A stretch of DNA of 61,112 bases from NCBI GenBank assembly GCA_002394965.1, contig DGVL01000088.1, forward strand, positions 1 to 61,112, written 5' to 3'. This DNA is from Lachnospira sp. UBA4285. Lineage in GTDB: Bacteria; Bacillota; Clostridia; Lachnospirales; Lachnospiraceae. A program made the position numbers and the translations under genes. Of this stretch, positions 53,397-61,112 are shown piece after piece (position 1 is the first letter of the stretch; every line of letters begins with the position of its first letter). Below the pieces are notes generated by a model, which saw nothing but the letters and a program-made list of their open reading frames with translations, ran no database searches and was not told where the DNA came from.

Positions 53397-54581
53397 TTGG
53401 TTGAATTAAAATCGAATGATACGGAGACTTCCGCAAGAATTATTGTCGTCGGTGTGGGCGGCGGCGGCAACAATGCCGTGAACCGCATGGTAGATGAGAA
53501 CGTCACTGGCGTTGAATTTATTGGCGTGAACACGGATGCACAGGCACTTCAGATGTGCAAGGCACCGACAGCGATCCAGATCGGCGAAAAGCTTACGAAG
53601 GGGCTGGGCGCCGGCGCGCAGCCGGAGGTCGGCGAGAAGGCGGCCGAGGAGAACACGGACGATCTGACGAACGCCCTGAAGGGCGCGGACATGGTTTTCG
53701 TCACATGTGGCATGGGCGGCGGCACCGGAACCGGCGCGGCTCCTGTCATCGCCAAACTCGCGAAGGACATGGGCATCCTCACGGTCGGTGTTGTGACGAA
53801 GCCGTTCAAGTTCGAGGCGAGAAAGAGAATGTCCAATGCCATTGCCGGCATTGAGAAGCTCAAGTCCTGTGTCGACACGCTGATCGTCATCCCGAACGAC
53901 AAGCTGCTTGAAATCGTAGACCGCCGCACGTCCATGCCGGACGCGCTGAAGAAGGCGGATGAAGTTCTTCAGCAGGCCGTACAGGGCATCACCGATCTGA
54001 TCAATGTTCCGGGACTGATCAACCTCGACTTCGCGGATATCAAGACGGTCATGGTCGACAAGGGCATTGCGCACATCGGCATAGGCGAGGCCTCCGGCGA
54101 CGACAAGGCGCTTGAAGCCGTCAAGCAGGCTGTCACCAGCCCGCTTCTCGAGACGACCATCGAGAACGCCAGCAACGTCATCATCAACATCTCCGGTGAC
54201 ATCAGCCTGCTCGAGGCGAATGACGCAGCCACCTATGTACAGGAGCTTGCCGGCGATGACGCGAACATCATCTTCGGTGCCATGTATGACGAGAACGCGC
54301 AGGATACCTGCAAGATCACCGTCATCGCTACGGGGCTTGAGGATGAGAACATCAACCAGCAGATGAATGTGTTCAATGTCAAGAACAGCCTGAACAGGGG
54401 CACGGCACAGTCATCCAGACCGGTTCAGCCGACCTTTACGGCACCGGCTTCCCAGGCTCCCAAGACCGTTGTGACCCCGACTCCGTCGGAGCGCATCCAG
54501 TCCTTTGACACGACGCCAACCCCGGGGAGTGGCAACGCTTCCAAGGGCATCAACATTCCGACGTTCCTTCGCAGAAAGTAA
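53397..54581 (+). CDS. ftsZ: Cell division protein FtsZ
   Basis: A 394-residue tubulin-like GTPase that forms the division ring. GVGGGGNNAVNRM is the N-terminal nucleotide loop, the tubulin signature GGGTGTG is at 107-113, and NLDFADIKTVM lies in the synergy loop region. The C-terminal tail GINIPTFLRRK is the membrane-anchor-binding peptide, preceded by a disordered linker (about 320-380). The start is TTG 53397, seven bases after AAGGAGGG. No ftsA is present nearby, as is common in these Firmicutes. Confidence 0.97.
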   Translation: MVELKSNDTETSARIIVVGVGGGGNNAVNRMVDENVTGVEFIGVNTDAQALQMCKAPTAIQIGEKLTKGLGAGAQPEVGEKAAEENTDDLTNALKGADMVFVTCGMGGGTGTGAAPVIAKLAKDMGILTVGVVTKPFKFEARKRMSNAIAGIEKLKSCVDTLIVIPNDKLLEIVDRRTSMPDALKKADEVLQQAVQGITDLINVPGLINLDFADIKTVMVDKGIAHIGIGEASGDDKALEAVKQAVTSPLLETTIENASNVIINISGDISLLEANDAATYVQELAGDDANIIFGAMYDENAQDTCKITVIATGLEDENINQQMNVFNVKNSLNRGTAQSSRPVQPTFTAPASQAPKTVVTPTPSERIQSFDTTPTPGSGNASKGINIPTFLRRK

Positions 54582-54627
54582 GGAAGAGACGGGGAAAGCC
54601 CGACGCCATCATCTGAACATAAGCAGA

Positions 54628-54670
54628 AGAGACTCTCATAATCCCCCGGGGTGTGAGAGCCTCTTTTTTT
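54628..54670 (+). terminator. Intrinsic terminator after ftsZ
   Basis: AGAGACTCTCA (54628-54638) pairs with TGAGAGCCTCT (54654-54664) with one mismatch and is followed by seven T. The amidase gene begins 17 bases later. Confidence 0.75.
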
Positions 54671-54686
54671 CAGGAGAGGATATTGA

Positions 54687-55421
54687 ATGGATACACGTAA
54701 ACGGAGGAGAAAGAGCAGCAATGTGCGCTTTGCCCTGGTCTGGACGGCAGTGCTTGTCACAAGTCTTATCGGGATTGATATCGCCCATTTCGGTTCGGTT
54801 CCAGCCTGGGCAAAGGGTGTCCGCAGATACTTTCTGAAAGGACCGGCGATCTGCATCGATGCGGGGCACGGCGGGGAGGATGCCGGCGCTTCATCGGGCG
54901 GTCAGATCGAAAAGGAACAGACCCTCAGGATAGCCCAGCTTGTGGAGGATGACCTGGAAAGCGACGGAATACGGGTCATCATGACAAGAGACGACGACAG
55001 CACGACGTCTCTTGAATCCAGGGTGCAGACGGCCAATGATGCCGGCGCTCTCGGATTTGTCTCCATCCACAGAAATATGTATAATGGCACGAAGACGGAT
55101 GTGAAAGGCGTTGAGATCTGGACCAGCCACGACGCCGGAGAGGCCGAGACCGATCTGGCAAGACTGGTGCTGGAGCATCTGACAGAAACCGGATACATCA
55201 CAAGCCGAGGCATCAAGGGCGGCTCGATGGACGACCCGGAGACGGACTACTATGTTATCCGCAACACGCAGATGCCGTCCATCCTGATTGAGTTGGGGTT
55301 TCTCTCCAGTGAGGATGACCGGGCCATGGTGGAAGAGTACGCAGATGTCACCGCGCGCGCCATCGCAGACGGCATCGAAGACTGGATGAACGAACAGACA
55401 GAAACGGAGAGCAGCAGGTGA
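54687..55421 (+). CDS. N-acetylmuramoyl-L-alanine amidase (Amidase_3 family)
   Basis: A 244-residue zinc amidase that cleaves the peptide-glycan bond of peptidoglycan. A basic start and one hydrophobic helix (about 12-32) direct it outside the cell. The zinc site can be traced: His in CIDAGHGGEDAG, Glu in GQIEKEQ, His in SIHRNMYNG, and catalytic Glu in ILIELGFLSS. It shares a GTGA overlap with lepA at 55418, so they are cotranscribed. Confidence 0.93.
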   Translation: MDTRKRRRKSSNVRFALVWTAVLVTSLIGIDIAHFGSVPAWAKGVRRYFLKGPAICIDAGHGGEDAGASSGGQIEKEQTLRIAQLVEDDLESDGIRVIMTRDDDSTTSLESRVQTANDAGALGFVSIHRNMYNGTKTDVKGVEIWTSHDAGEAETDLARLVLEHLTETGYITSRGIKGGSMDDPETDYYVIRNTQMPSILIELGFLSSEDDRAMVEEYADVTARAIADGIEDWMNEQTETESSR

Positions 55422-57244
55422 GTGATTTAAGCGAAGATATCCGCCAGGATCATATAAGGAATTTCTGCATTATTGCCCACATCGACCACGGCAAGTCGAC
55501 GCTTGCCGACCGGATCATCGAGAAGACGGGCCTGCTCACCAAACGTGAGATGCAGGATCAGGTTCTGGACAACATGGACCTGGAGCGGGAGAGAGGCATT
55601 ACGATCAAGGCCCAGACGGTCCGCATCATCTATAACGCGAAGGACGGTGACGAATACATCCTGAATCTGATCGACACCCCCGGACATGTGGACTTCAACT
55701 ACGAGGTGAGCCGGGCACTTGCGGCCTGTGACGGCGCGGTGCTGATCGTGGACGCCTCGCAGGGCATCGAGGCCCAGACGCTCGGGAACTACTATCTGGC
55801 GATGGAACACGATCTCGAGGTGGTCCCGGTCATCAACAAGATTGACCTGCCCAGCGCCGAGCCGGAGCGGGTGAAACAGGAGATCGAGGATGTCATCGGT
55901 CTTGACTGCACGGATGTCCCGCTGATCTCGGCGAAAAACGGAATCAACATCGACCAGGTTCTGGAGCAGATTGTGCACCGGATTCCGGCGCCATCAGGCG
56001 ACCGGAACAAGCCGCTGCAGTGTCTGATCTTCGATTCCCTGTATGATTCCTATAAGGGTGTCATCGTATTTGTCAGGGTGTTTGAGGGCACTGTGAAGAA
56101 AGGGACGAGGATCCGCTTCATGGCGACGGAGGCTGAGGAAGAGGTCGTCGAAGTCGGGTACTTCGGGCCGGGGCAGTTCATCCCGTGCGAGGAGCTCCGG
56201 GCCGGTATGGTGGGTTACATCACCGCCAGCATCAAGAACGTCCGGGACACGCGCGTGGGAGACACCGTCACAGACGCGCAGAGACCGTGCGACAAGCCGC
56301 TTCCGGGTTACCGCAAGGTGACGCCGATGGTCTACTGCGGCCTGTACCCGGCGGACGGCGCAAAGTATCCGGATCTGCGGGACGCTCTGGAGAAGCTGCA
56401 GCTCAACGATGCGTCGCTGCAGTATGAGCCGGAGACGAGCGCGGCTCTGGGGTTCGGATTCCGGTGCGGATTTCTTGGTCTTCTGCATCTGGACGTGATC
56501 CAGGAGCGGCTCGAGAGGGAGTACGGGCTTGATCTGGTCACGACGGCACCGGGTGTTATCTACAAGGTCATCAAAACCGACGGCAGCGTGATGATGCTCA
56601 CCAATCCGTCCAATATGCCGGATCCGTCAGAGATCACGGAGATGCAGGAACCGATCGTGTCGGCGGAGATCATGGTGACCAAGGATTATGTCGGCCAGAT
56701 CATGAAGCTGTGCCAGGAGCGGCGCGGCGTGTACAACGGCATGGAGTACATCGAGGCAAACCGCGCACTTCTCAAGTATGATCTGCCGCTCAACGAGATC
56801 ATCTATGACTTCTTTGATGCGCTGAAGTCCCGCTCGCGCGGATATGCGTCCTTTGATTATGAATTCAAGGACTATGAGCCCAGCAAACTCGTGAAGCTGG
56901 ATATTCTGGTGAACAAGGAGCAAGTGGATGCTCTGTCCTTCATCGTCTGGGCCGGGAGCGCAGAGGAGCGGGGGCGGAAGATGTGCCAGAAGCTGAAGGA
57001 AGAGATCCCGAGGCAGCTCTTTGAGATCCCGATTCAGGCTGCGATCGGGAGCCGTATCATCGCCCGCGAGACCGTCAAGGCCCTTCGCAAGGACGTTCTG
57101 GCTAAATGTTACGGCGGCGACATCTCCAGAAAGAAGAAGCTGCTGGAGAAACAGAAGGAAGGCAAAAAGCGGATGCGGCAGATCGGGAATGTCGAGATTC
57201 CGCAGAAAGCTTTCATGAGTGTGCTGAAACTTGATGACGAGTAA
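55418..57244 (+). CDS. lepA: Elongation factor 4 (LepA)
   Basis: A 608-residue translational GTPase of typical family length. G1 AHIDHGKSTLADRI, the switch region ERERGITIKAQTV, G3 DTPGHVDF and G4 NKIDLP are all visible. The C-terminal LepA-specific domain contains LAKCYGGDISRKKKLLEKQ. The start is GTG 55418, overlapping the amidase stop. The end overlaps the hemW start by 11 bases. Confidence 0.97.
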   Translation: MSDLSEDIRQDHIRNFCIIAHIDHGKSTLADRIIEKTGLLTKREMQDQVLDNMDLERERGITIKAQTVRIIYNAKDGDEYILNLIDTPGHVDFNYEVSRALAACDGAVLIVDASQGIEAQTLGNYYLAMEHDLEVVPVINKIDLPSAEPERVKQEIEDVIGLDCTDVPLISAKNGINIDQVLEQIVHRIPAPSGDRNKPLQCLIFDSLYDSYKGVIVFVRVFEGTVKKGTRIRFMATEAEEEVVEVGYFGPGQFIPCEELRAGMVGYITASIKNVRDTRVGDTVTDAQRPCDKPLPGYRKVTPMVYCGLYPADGAKYPDLRDALEKLQLNDASLQYEPETSAALGFGFRCGFLGLLHLDVIQERLEREYGLDLVTTAPGVIYKVIKTDGSVMMLTNPSNMPDPSEITEMQEPIVSAEIMVTKDYVGQIMKLCQERRGVYNGMEYIEANRALLKYDLPLNEIIYDFFDALKSRSRGYASFDYEFKDYEPSKLVKLDILVNKEQVDALSFIVWAGSAEERGRKMCQKLKEEIPRQLFEIPIQAAIGSRIIARETVKALRKDVLAKCYGGDISRKKKLLEKQKEGKKRMRQIGNVEIPQKAFMSVLKLDDE

Positions 57245-58376
57245 AGAACAGAGAGGAATCTATATCCACATCCCTTTCTGCGCCAGAAAATGTGTGTACT
57301 GTGACTTCCTCTCCGCGCCGCGGCCGGATACGGTGGTGAGGGCTTATTTTGACGCGCTGATCCGGGAGATCCGCATGACATCGCGCGAGGAGACGGAGTA
57401 CGGCCCCGTATCCACGGTGTTCTTCGGGGGAGGGACTCCGGGACTTGTGCCCGCCGCCTTCATCGCCCGTGTTCTCTCTGCACTCAGAGAGAACTTTGAC
57501 ATCCGCCAGGACGCGGAGATCACGCTTGAAACCAACCCGGGGCTGATGGATGAGCAGAAGCTCTCTGCCTGGCGTGCGGCAGGGGTGAACCGGCTGAGCA
57601 TGGGCGCTCAGTCTTTTGACGACAGAGAGCTCAGACTGCTTGGGAGGATCCATACGGCGGCGCAGGTTCGTGAGGGCTTTGCCCTCGCGAGGAAGGCCGG
57701 TTTTGACAATATCAACATCGATCTGATGGAGGCACTTCCGGGGCAGGACATCCGCAGTCTGCAGAAAAATCTTGAGGCGCTGACAGCACTCTCTCCGGAA
57801 CACGTGAGCGTGTACTCGCTCATTCTGGAGGACGGGACGTATCTGGCAGAGCATCTGCCCGAATTTCCGCCGCTTCCCGGTGAGGATGCGGAGCGGGCTA
57901 TGTACTGGCATTCTGTCCGGTTTCTTGAAAAACGCGGCTACCGGCAGTATGAGATCTCCAACTTCGCGAAGCCGGGGAGGGCCTGCCTGCACAACGTCTC
58001 ATACTGGGAGCGCCGTGAGTATCTGGGACTGGGGCTTGGCGCGTCGTCTCTCCGCCGTGAGACGCGCATCACCAACACGCAGGATCTGTCGGAATATCTG
58101 AGATTTACAGAGCTGACTGATATAAGGAAAGACGTGACACATCTGACGCGCCAGGATGCGCAGGCGGAGTTTTTTTATCTCGGGCTGCGCAAAAAAGAAG
58201 GCGTGTCACTTGACGAATTCCGGGACGCTTTCGGTGCCGATCCGCTTGCAATCTACGGTCCGGTTCTCGTGAAGCATCGAAAAGACGGAACGCTGGGAGA
58301 GGACGGCGGGCGGATTTTTCTCACGAGGCGCGGCCTGGATGTAAGCAATTACATCCTCTGCGACTTTCTGCCTTAA
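57234..58376 (+). CDS. hemW: Radical SAM heme chaperone HemW
   Basis: A 380-residue radical SAM protein. Cys16, Cys20 and Cys23 in PFCARKCVYCDF form the CxxxCxxC iron-sulfur motif. The HemW-type HNVSYWE motif near residue 255 separates it from true HemN coproporphyrinogen oxidase. It is thought to deliver heme to respiratory enzymes. ATG 57234 overlaps the lepA end, the common lepA-hemW arrangement of Firmicutes. Confidence 0.93.
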   Translation: MTSKEQRGIYIHIPFCARKCVYCDFLSAPRPDTVVRAYFDALIREIRMTSREETEYGPVSTVFFGGGTPGLVPAAFIARVLSALRENFDIRQDAEITLETNPGLMDEQKLSAWRAAGVNRLSMGAQSFDDRELRLLGRIHTAAQVREGFALARKAGFDNINIDLMEALPGQDIRSLQKNLEALTALSPEHVSVYSLILEDGTYLAEHLPEFPPLPGEDAERAMYWHSVRFLEKRGYRQYEISNFAKPGRACLHNVSYWERREYLGLGLGASSLRRETRITNTQDLSEYLRFTELTDIRKDVTHLTRQDAQAEFFYLGLRKKEGVSLDEFRDAFGADPLAIYGPVLVKHRKDGTLGEDGGRIFLTRRGLDVSNYILCDFLP

Positions 58377-58412
58377 AGGGCTGGCTTTTTTCCGGTACAT
58401 ATGGCAAATTAT

Positions 58413-58441
58413 TTGAATGCCACTGTACTTCGTGTTAGAAT
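58413..58441 (+). promoter_or_regulatory. Predicted promoter of the flavodiiron protein gene
   Basis: -35 TTGAAT (58413-58418), a 17-base spacer and -10 TAGAAT (58436-58441), five of six matches, about 70 bases before the start codon. Confidence 0.6.
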
Positions 58442-58510
58442 GACAATAGATTTTGCGTATGAACGTGTACCCCTGCGCTCAGAAAGCGCAAAAAAGAATC
58501 AGGAGCTGTT

Positions 58511-59689
58511 ATGGTTGAAAAGTTAGCTGGGAGCAGCGATGTATATTTTCTCGGAGCGGATGACACGACGCTTGATCTTTTCGAGAGTCAGTACCGCATT
58601 CCCGATGGCATGTCCTACAACTCGTACCTGATCCGCGATGAGAAGATCGCCGTGATGGATACGGTTGACCACCGCGCCACAGACATATGGATGGATCATC
58701 TGGAGGAGGCTCTGGACGGCAGAGCGCCGGACTATCTGGTGGTTCATCACATGGAGCCGGATCATTCCGGCAGTATCGGCGCCTTCATGGAGAAGTATCC
58801 GGAGACGAAGATCGTTGTCAATCCGAAGAGCAAGGTCATGCTCAACCAGTTCCTGGGTGACACATATGCGGACCGCCAGATCGTGGTGAATGAGGGCGGC
58901 ACGCTGAAACTTGGCGAACACGAGCTCACATTTGTCATGGCGCCGATGGTGCACTGGCCTGAGGTCATGGTCTCCTTTGATACAAAGGATGGGATTCTGT
59001 TCTCAGCGGACGCATTTGGAAAGTTCGGCGCTATCCGTGACAGGCGGTATGCTGACAAGGCGGACTGGACAGACGAGGCACGCCGGTATTTCCTGAATAT
59101 TGTCGGGAAGTACGGCATGATGGTGCAGAAGCTTCTGGCGAAGGCTGCGACGCTTGACATCCGGACGATCTGTCCGCTGCACGGCCCTGTGATCCAAGAC
59201 GATCTGGCTTTCTATCTCGGAAAGTATGATGTCTGGAGTTCATACAGACCCGAAGAAGAGGGCGTCTTTATTCCGTACGCCTCGGTTCACGGCAATACCA
59301 GAGCGGCGGCCTTGAAGCTGGCTGAACTTGTCAGCGCGCGCGGTGTGAAAGCCGTGCCGTTTGATCTGACCCGCGGCGACGCGGCGGAGGCGCTGGCGGA
59401 CTGCTACCGCTATGACAAGATTGTATTCGCGTCGGTGACGTATGACGGCGGGATCTTCCCGGCTATGCAGTCACTTCTCTACAAGCTGACGTTAAAGAAT
59501 TTCCAGAGCCGGAAAGTCGCGTTCCTGGAGAACGGTTCCTGGGCACCGCAGGCAGCCTGCCTGATGGAGAAGATGCTCTGCGGTATGAAGAACGTCACAT
59601 GCTGTTCTCACAAGGTGACGATCCGCTCCGCCATGAAAGAGGCAGATGTGGCGGCCATGAACGCCATGCTTGACGAGCTTCTGGCCTGA
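58511..59689 (+). CDS. fprA: FprA-family A-type flavoprotein (flavodiiron protein)
   Basis: A 392-residue enzyme that reduces oxygen (or nitric oxide) to protect anaerobes. The N-terminal metallo-beta-lactamase domain carries the diiron ligands HHMEPDHSG (HxExD) and CPLHGP near residue 220. The C-terminal flavodoxin domain begins about residue 253 with FIPYASVHGNTRAAAL, the FMN-binding loop. There is no fused rubredoxin, so an external electron donor is needed. It has its own promoter and precedes nifJ. Confidence 0.94.
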   Translation: MVEKLAGSSDVYFLGADDTTLDLFESQYRIPDGMSYNSYLIRDEKIAVMDTVDHRATDIWMDHLEEALDGRAPDYLVVHHMEPDHSGSIGAFMEKYPETKIVVNPKSKVMLNQFLGDTYADRQIVVNEGGTLKLGEHELTFVMAPMVHWPEVMVSFDTKDGILFSADAFGKFGAIRDRRYADKADWTDEARRYFLNIVGKYGMMVQKLLAKAATLDIRTICPLHGPVIQDDLAFYLGKYDVWSSYRPEEEGVFIPYASVHGNTRAAALKLAELVSARGVKAVPFDLTRGDAAEALADCYRYDKIVFASVTYDGGIFPAMQSLLYKLTLKNFQSRKVAFLENGSWAPQAACLMEKMLCGMKNVTCCSHKVTIRSAMKEADVAAMNAMLDELLA

Positions 59690-59802
59690 GAGGGCATGAA
59701 AGAAGGTGCCGCAAAGAGGCACCGGATGAACTGGTGTGTTTCCGGACAGCCTTCCACTTCCGAAAGGGTCCGGCACAATATATTTAAAGCGAGGTAGACA
59801 CT

Positions 59803-61112
59803 ATGGCAAGAAAGATGTTAACCATGGATGGTAACACCGCTGCCGCACACGTATCCTATGCGTTTACGGAAGTTGCTACCATCTTCCCGATCACACCTTC
59901 TTCCCCGATGGCTGACTACACGGATCAGTGGGCAACCCAAGGAAGAAAAAATATCTTCGGCAATCCGGTAAAAATTGTCGAACTTGAGTCTGAAGGAGGA
60001 GCTTCCGGATCCTTCCACGGATCTCTGTCCGCCGGTGCTCTGACAACGACCTATACCGCTTCTCAGGGCCTCCTTCTCATGATTCCGAACATGTACAAGG
60101 TAGCAGGTGAGCTGCTTCCGGGCGTGATTGATGTAGCAGCACGTGCCGTTGCCACACATGCCCTTTCCATCTTCGGTGATCACTCGGATGTTTATGCCTG
60201 CCGTCAGACCGGATTCGCAATGCTTTGCTCCGGCAGCGTACAGGAGGTCATGGACCTGGGGGCCGTCGCACATCTGGCTGCCATTAAAGGCCGCGTTCCG
60301 TTCGTTCATTTCTTCGACGGCTTCCGCACATCGCACGAGATTCAGAAGATCGAAGTGTGGGATTATGACGATCTGAAGGACATGGTGGATATGGACGCCA
60401 TCCGCGCATTCCGCCAGAGAAGCCTGAACCCGAATCATCCGGTACTCCGCGGCTCCGCACAGAACCCGGATATCTTCTTCCAGGTAAGAGAGTCTCAGAA
60501 CAAGTTCTATGAGGCTGTTCCGGACATTGTTGCGGATTACATGGATCAGGTCAACAAGAAGATCGGCACAAACTACAAGCCGTTCAACTATTACGGCGCT
60601 CCGGATGCGGAACATGTCATTGTTGCCATGGGCTCCGTATGCCAGACGATCGAGGAGACCGTCGATCATCTGATCGCTGCCGGCGAGAAGGTCGGCGTGG
60701 TTGAGGTACATCTGTACCGTCCGTTCTCCCCGAAGTATCTGACAGCGGTTCTCCCGAAGACCGTCAAGACGATCTCCGTGATCGACCGCACCAAGGAATC
60801 CGGATCCATCGGCGAGCCGCTGTATCTGGACGTTGTTGCAGCTCTTCGCGGCACACCGTTCCAGGATGTCACGATCCTCAACGGCCGGTATGGTCTGGGC
60901 TCCAAGAACACGACACCAGGCGACATCATTGCCATCTACAACAACAAGACCAAGGCAGACTTCACGGTCGGCATTGTGGACGATGTGACCAATCTCTCCC
61001 TGCCGAGAGTTGATGTCGACACTTCCGCAAAGGGAACGACCTGCTGCAAGTTCTGGGGCCTTGGCTCGGACGGTACCGTAGGCGCAAACAAGAACTCCAT
61101 CAAGATCATCGG
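59803..61112 (+). CDS. nifJ: Pyruvate:ferredoxin (flavodoxin) oxidoreductase, 5' part
   Basis: The first 436 codons of a gene that runs off the window; full proteins have about 1170-1180 residues. It decarboxylates pyruvate to acetyl-CoA and reduces ferredoxin, the central step of anaerobic clostridial fermentation. MARKMLTMDGNTAAAHVSYA and TIFPITPSSPMADYTDQWA are the conserved start of the domain I pyruvate-binding region; HALSIFGDHSDVYACRQTG and FFDGFRTSHEIQKIE are also diagnostic. ATG 59803 follows GCGAGG. The short hairpin GGTGCC/GGCACC (59705-59723) in its leader has no T-run. Confidence 0.96.
   Translation, partial: MARKMLTMDGNTAAAHVSYAFTEVATIFPITPSSPMADYTDQWATQGRKNIFGNPVKIVELESEGGASGSFHGSLSAGALTTTYTASQGLLLMIPNMYKVAGELLPGVIDVAARAVATHALSIFGDHSDVYACRQTGFAMLCSGSVQEVMDLGAVAHLAAIKGRVPFVHFFDGFRTSHEIQKIEVWDYDDLKDMVDMDAIRAFRQRSLNPNHPVLRGSAQNPDIFFQVRESQNKFYEAVPDIVADYMDQVNKKIGTNYKPFNYYGAPDAEHVIVAMGSVCQTIEETVDHLIAAGEKVGVVEVHLYRPFSPKYLTAVLPKTVKTISVIDRTKESGSIGEPLYLDVVAALRGTPFQDVTILNGRYGLGSKNTTPGDIIAIYNNKTKADFTVGIVDDVTNLSLPRVDVDTSAKGTTCCKFWGLGSDGTVGANKNSIKII

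Noticed and set aside
59705..59723. Hairpin GGTGCC/GGCACC before nifJ as a terminator
   Set aside because: The stem is only six pairs and no T-run follows.
1..61112. CRISPR arrays, insertion sequences, tRNA and rRNA genes, prophage genes
   Set aside because: No regularly spaced repeats, transposase-like proteins, terminal inverted repeats or RNA-gene signatures were recognised by eye on either strand.

Overview
The window reads as a chromosome segment of an anaerobic, Gram-positive Clostridia-type bacterium, probably close to Lachnospiraceae (inference). Support: a Firmicutes-style division and wall cluster (mraZ-rsmH-ftsL-pbp-murD-ftsW-ftsQ-ftsZ, no ftsA), pyruvate:ferredoxin oxidoreductase, an FprA-type flavodiiron protein, strong AGGAGG ribosome binding sites, many intrinsic terminators, and several lipoprotein-dependent sugar ABC importers. 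No rRNA, tRNA, CRISPR array or insertion sequence was recognised.

Layout. (A) 0.1-3.6 kb: a membrane GGDEF-EAL cyclic-di-GMP protein coupled to an SGNH hydrolase. (B) 3.7-8.1 kb: a minus-strand polyol/pentulose operon (zinc dehydrogenase, ribulose-phosphate-type epimerase, ribulokinase-like FGGY kinase) divergent from a DeoR regulator. (C) 8.2-21.9 kb: sugar-import module I (ATPase, two permeases, binding lipoprotein, type I phosphodiesterase), then an ion-transporter-superfamily permease, a HyuA-like protein without HyuB, an HEFFH protein, an FAD oxidoreductase, a histidine phosphatase and a TIM-barrel isomerase. (D) 22-23.9 kb: a leucine-rich-repeat/metallo-beta-lactamase protein convergent with a GntR/UTRA repressor gene. 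(E) 24-30.7 kb: module II (binding protein, two permeases, FAD oxidoreductase, isomerase paralogue, and a phosphodiesterase paralogue cut to its first quarter). (F) 30.7-38.6 kb: an AT-rich block, probably acquired, with its own AraC regulator and module III (FAD oxidoreductase, frameshifted binding protein, two permeases, glycerophosphodiesterase-like enzyme, HAD phosphatase). (G) 38.6-41.6 kb: another FAD oxidoreductase and a zinc dehydrogenase, GC-rich again. (H) 41.7-45.8 kb: ychF, an orphan PTS EIIC-like protein and a GT-C-like membrane protein. (I) 46-61.1 kb: core genes for division, wall synthesis, lepA, hemW, a flavodiiron protein and the 5' part of nifJ.

How the parts may work together. 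Three binding-protein/permease sets are present but only one ATPase gene (8592-9641), so they probably share it. Between 8 and 42 kb no glycoside hydrolase is recognisable. The enzymes beside the importers are instead four FAD oxidoreductases, two near-duplicate TIM-barrel isomerases, metal-dependent phosphodiesterases, a HAD phosphatase and a zinc dehydrogenase. This suggests import of glycosides, cyclitols or phosphodiester-linked sugars that are opened by oxidation/epimerisation or phosphodiester cleavage rather than hydrolysis. That pathway is inference; no substrate can be read from the sequence.

The clearest regulatory signals are a 12-bp element, ATGTTATTACAT, at the -10 regions of both divergent gntR/module II promoters and (one mismatch) on the gntR start codon; a 12-bp direct repeat, ATATCACATATT, flanking the araC/module III intergenic region; hairpins immediately after all three binding-protein genes; and an intrinsic terminator embedded antisense within the coding region of araC.
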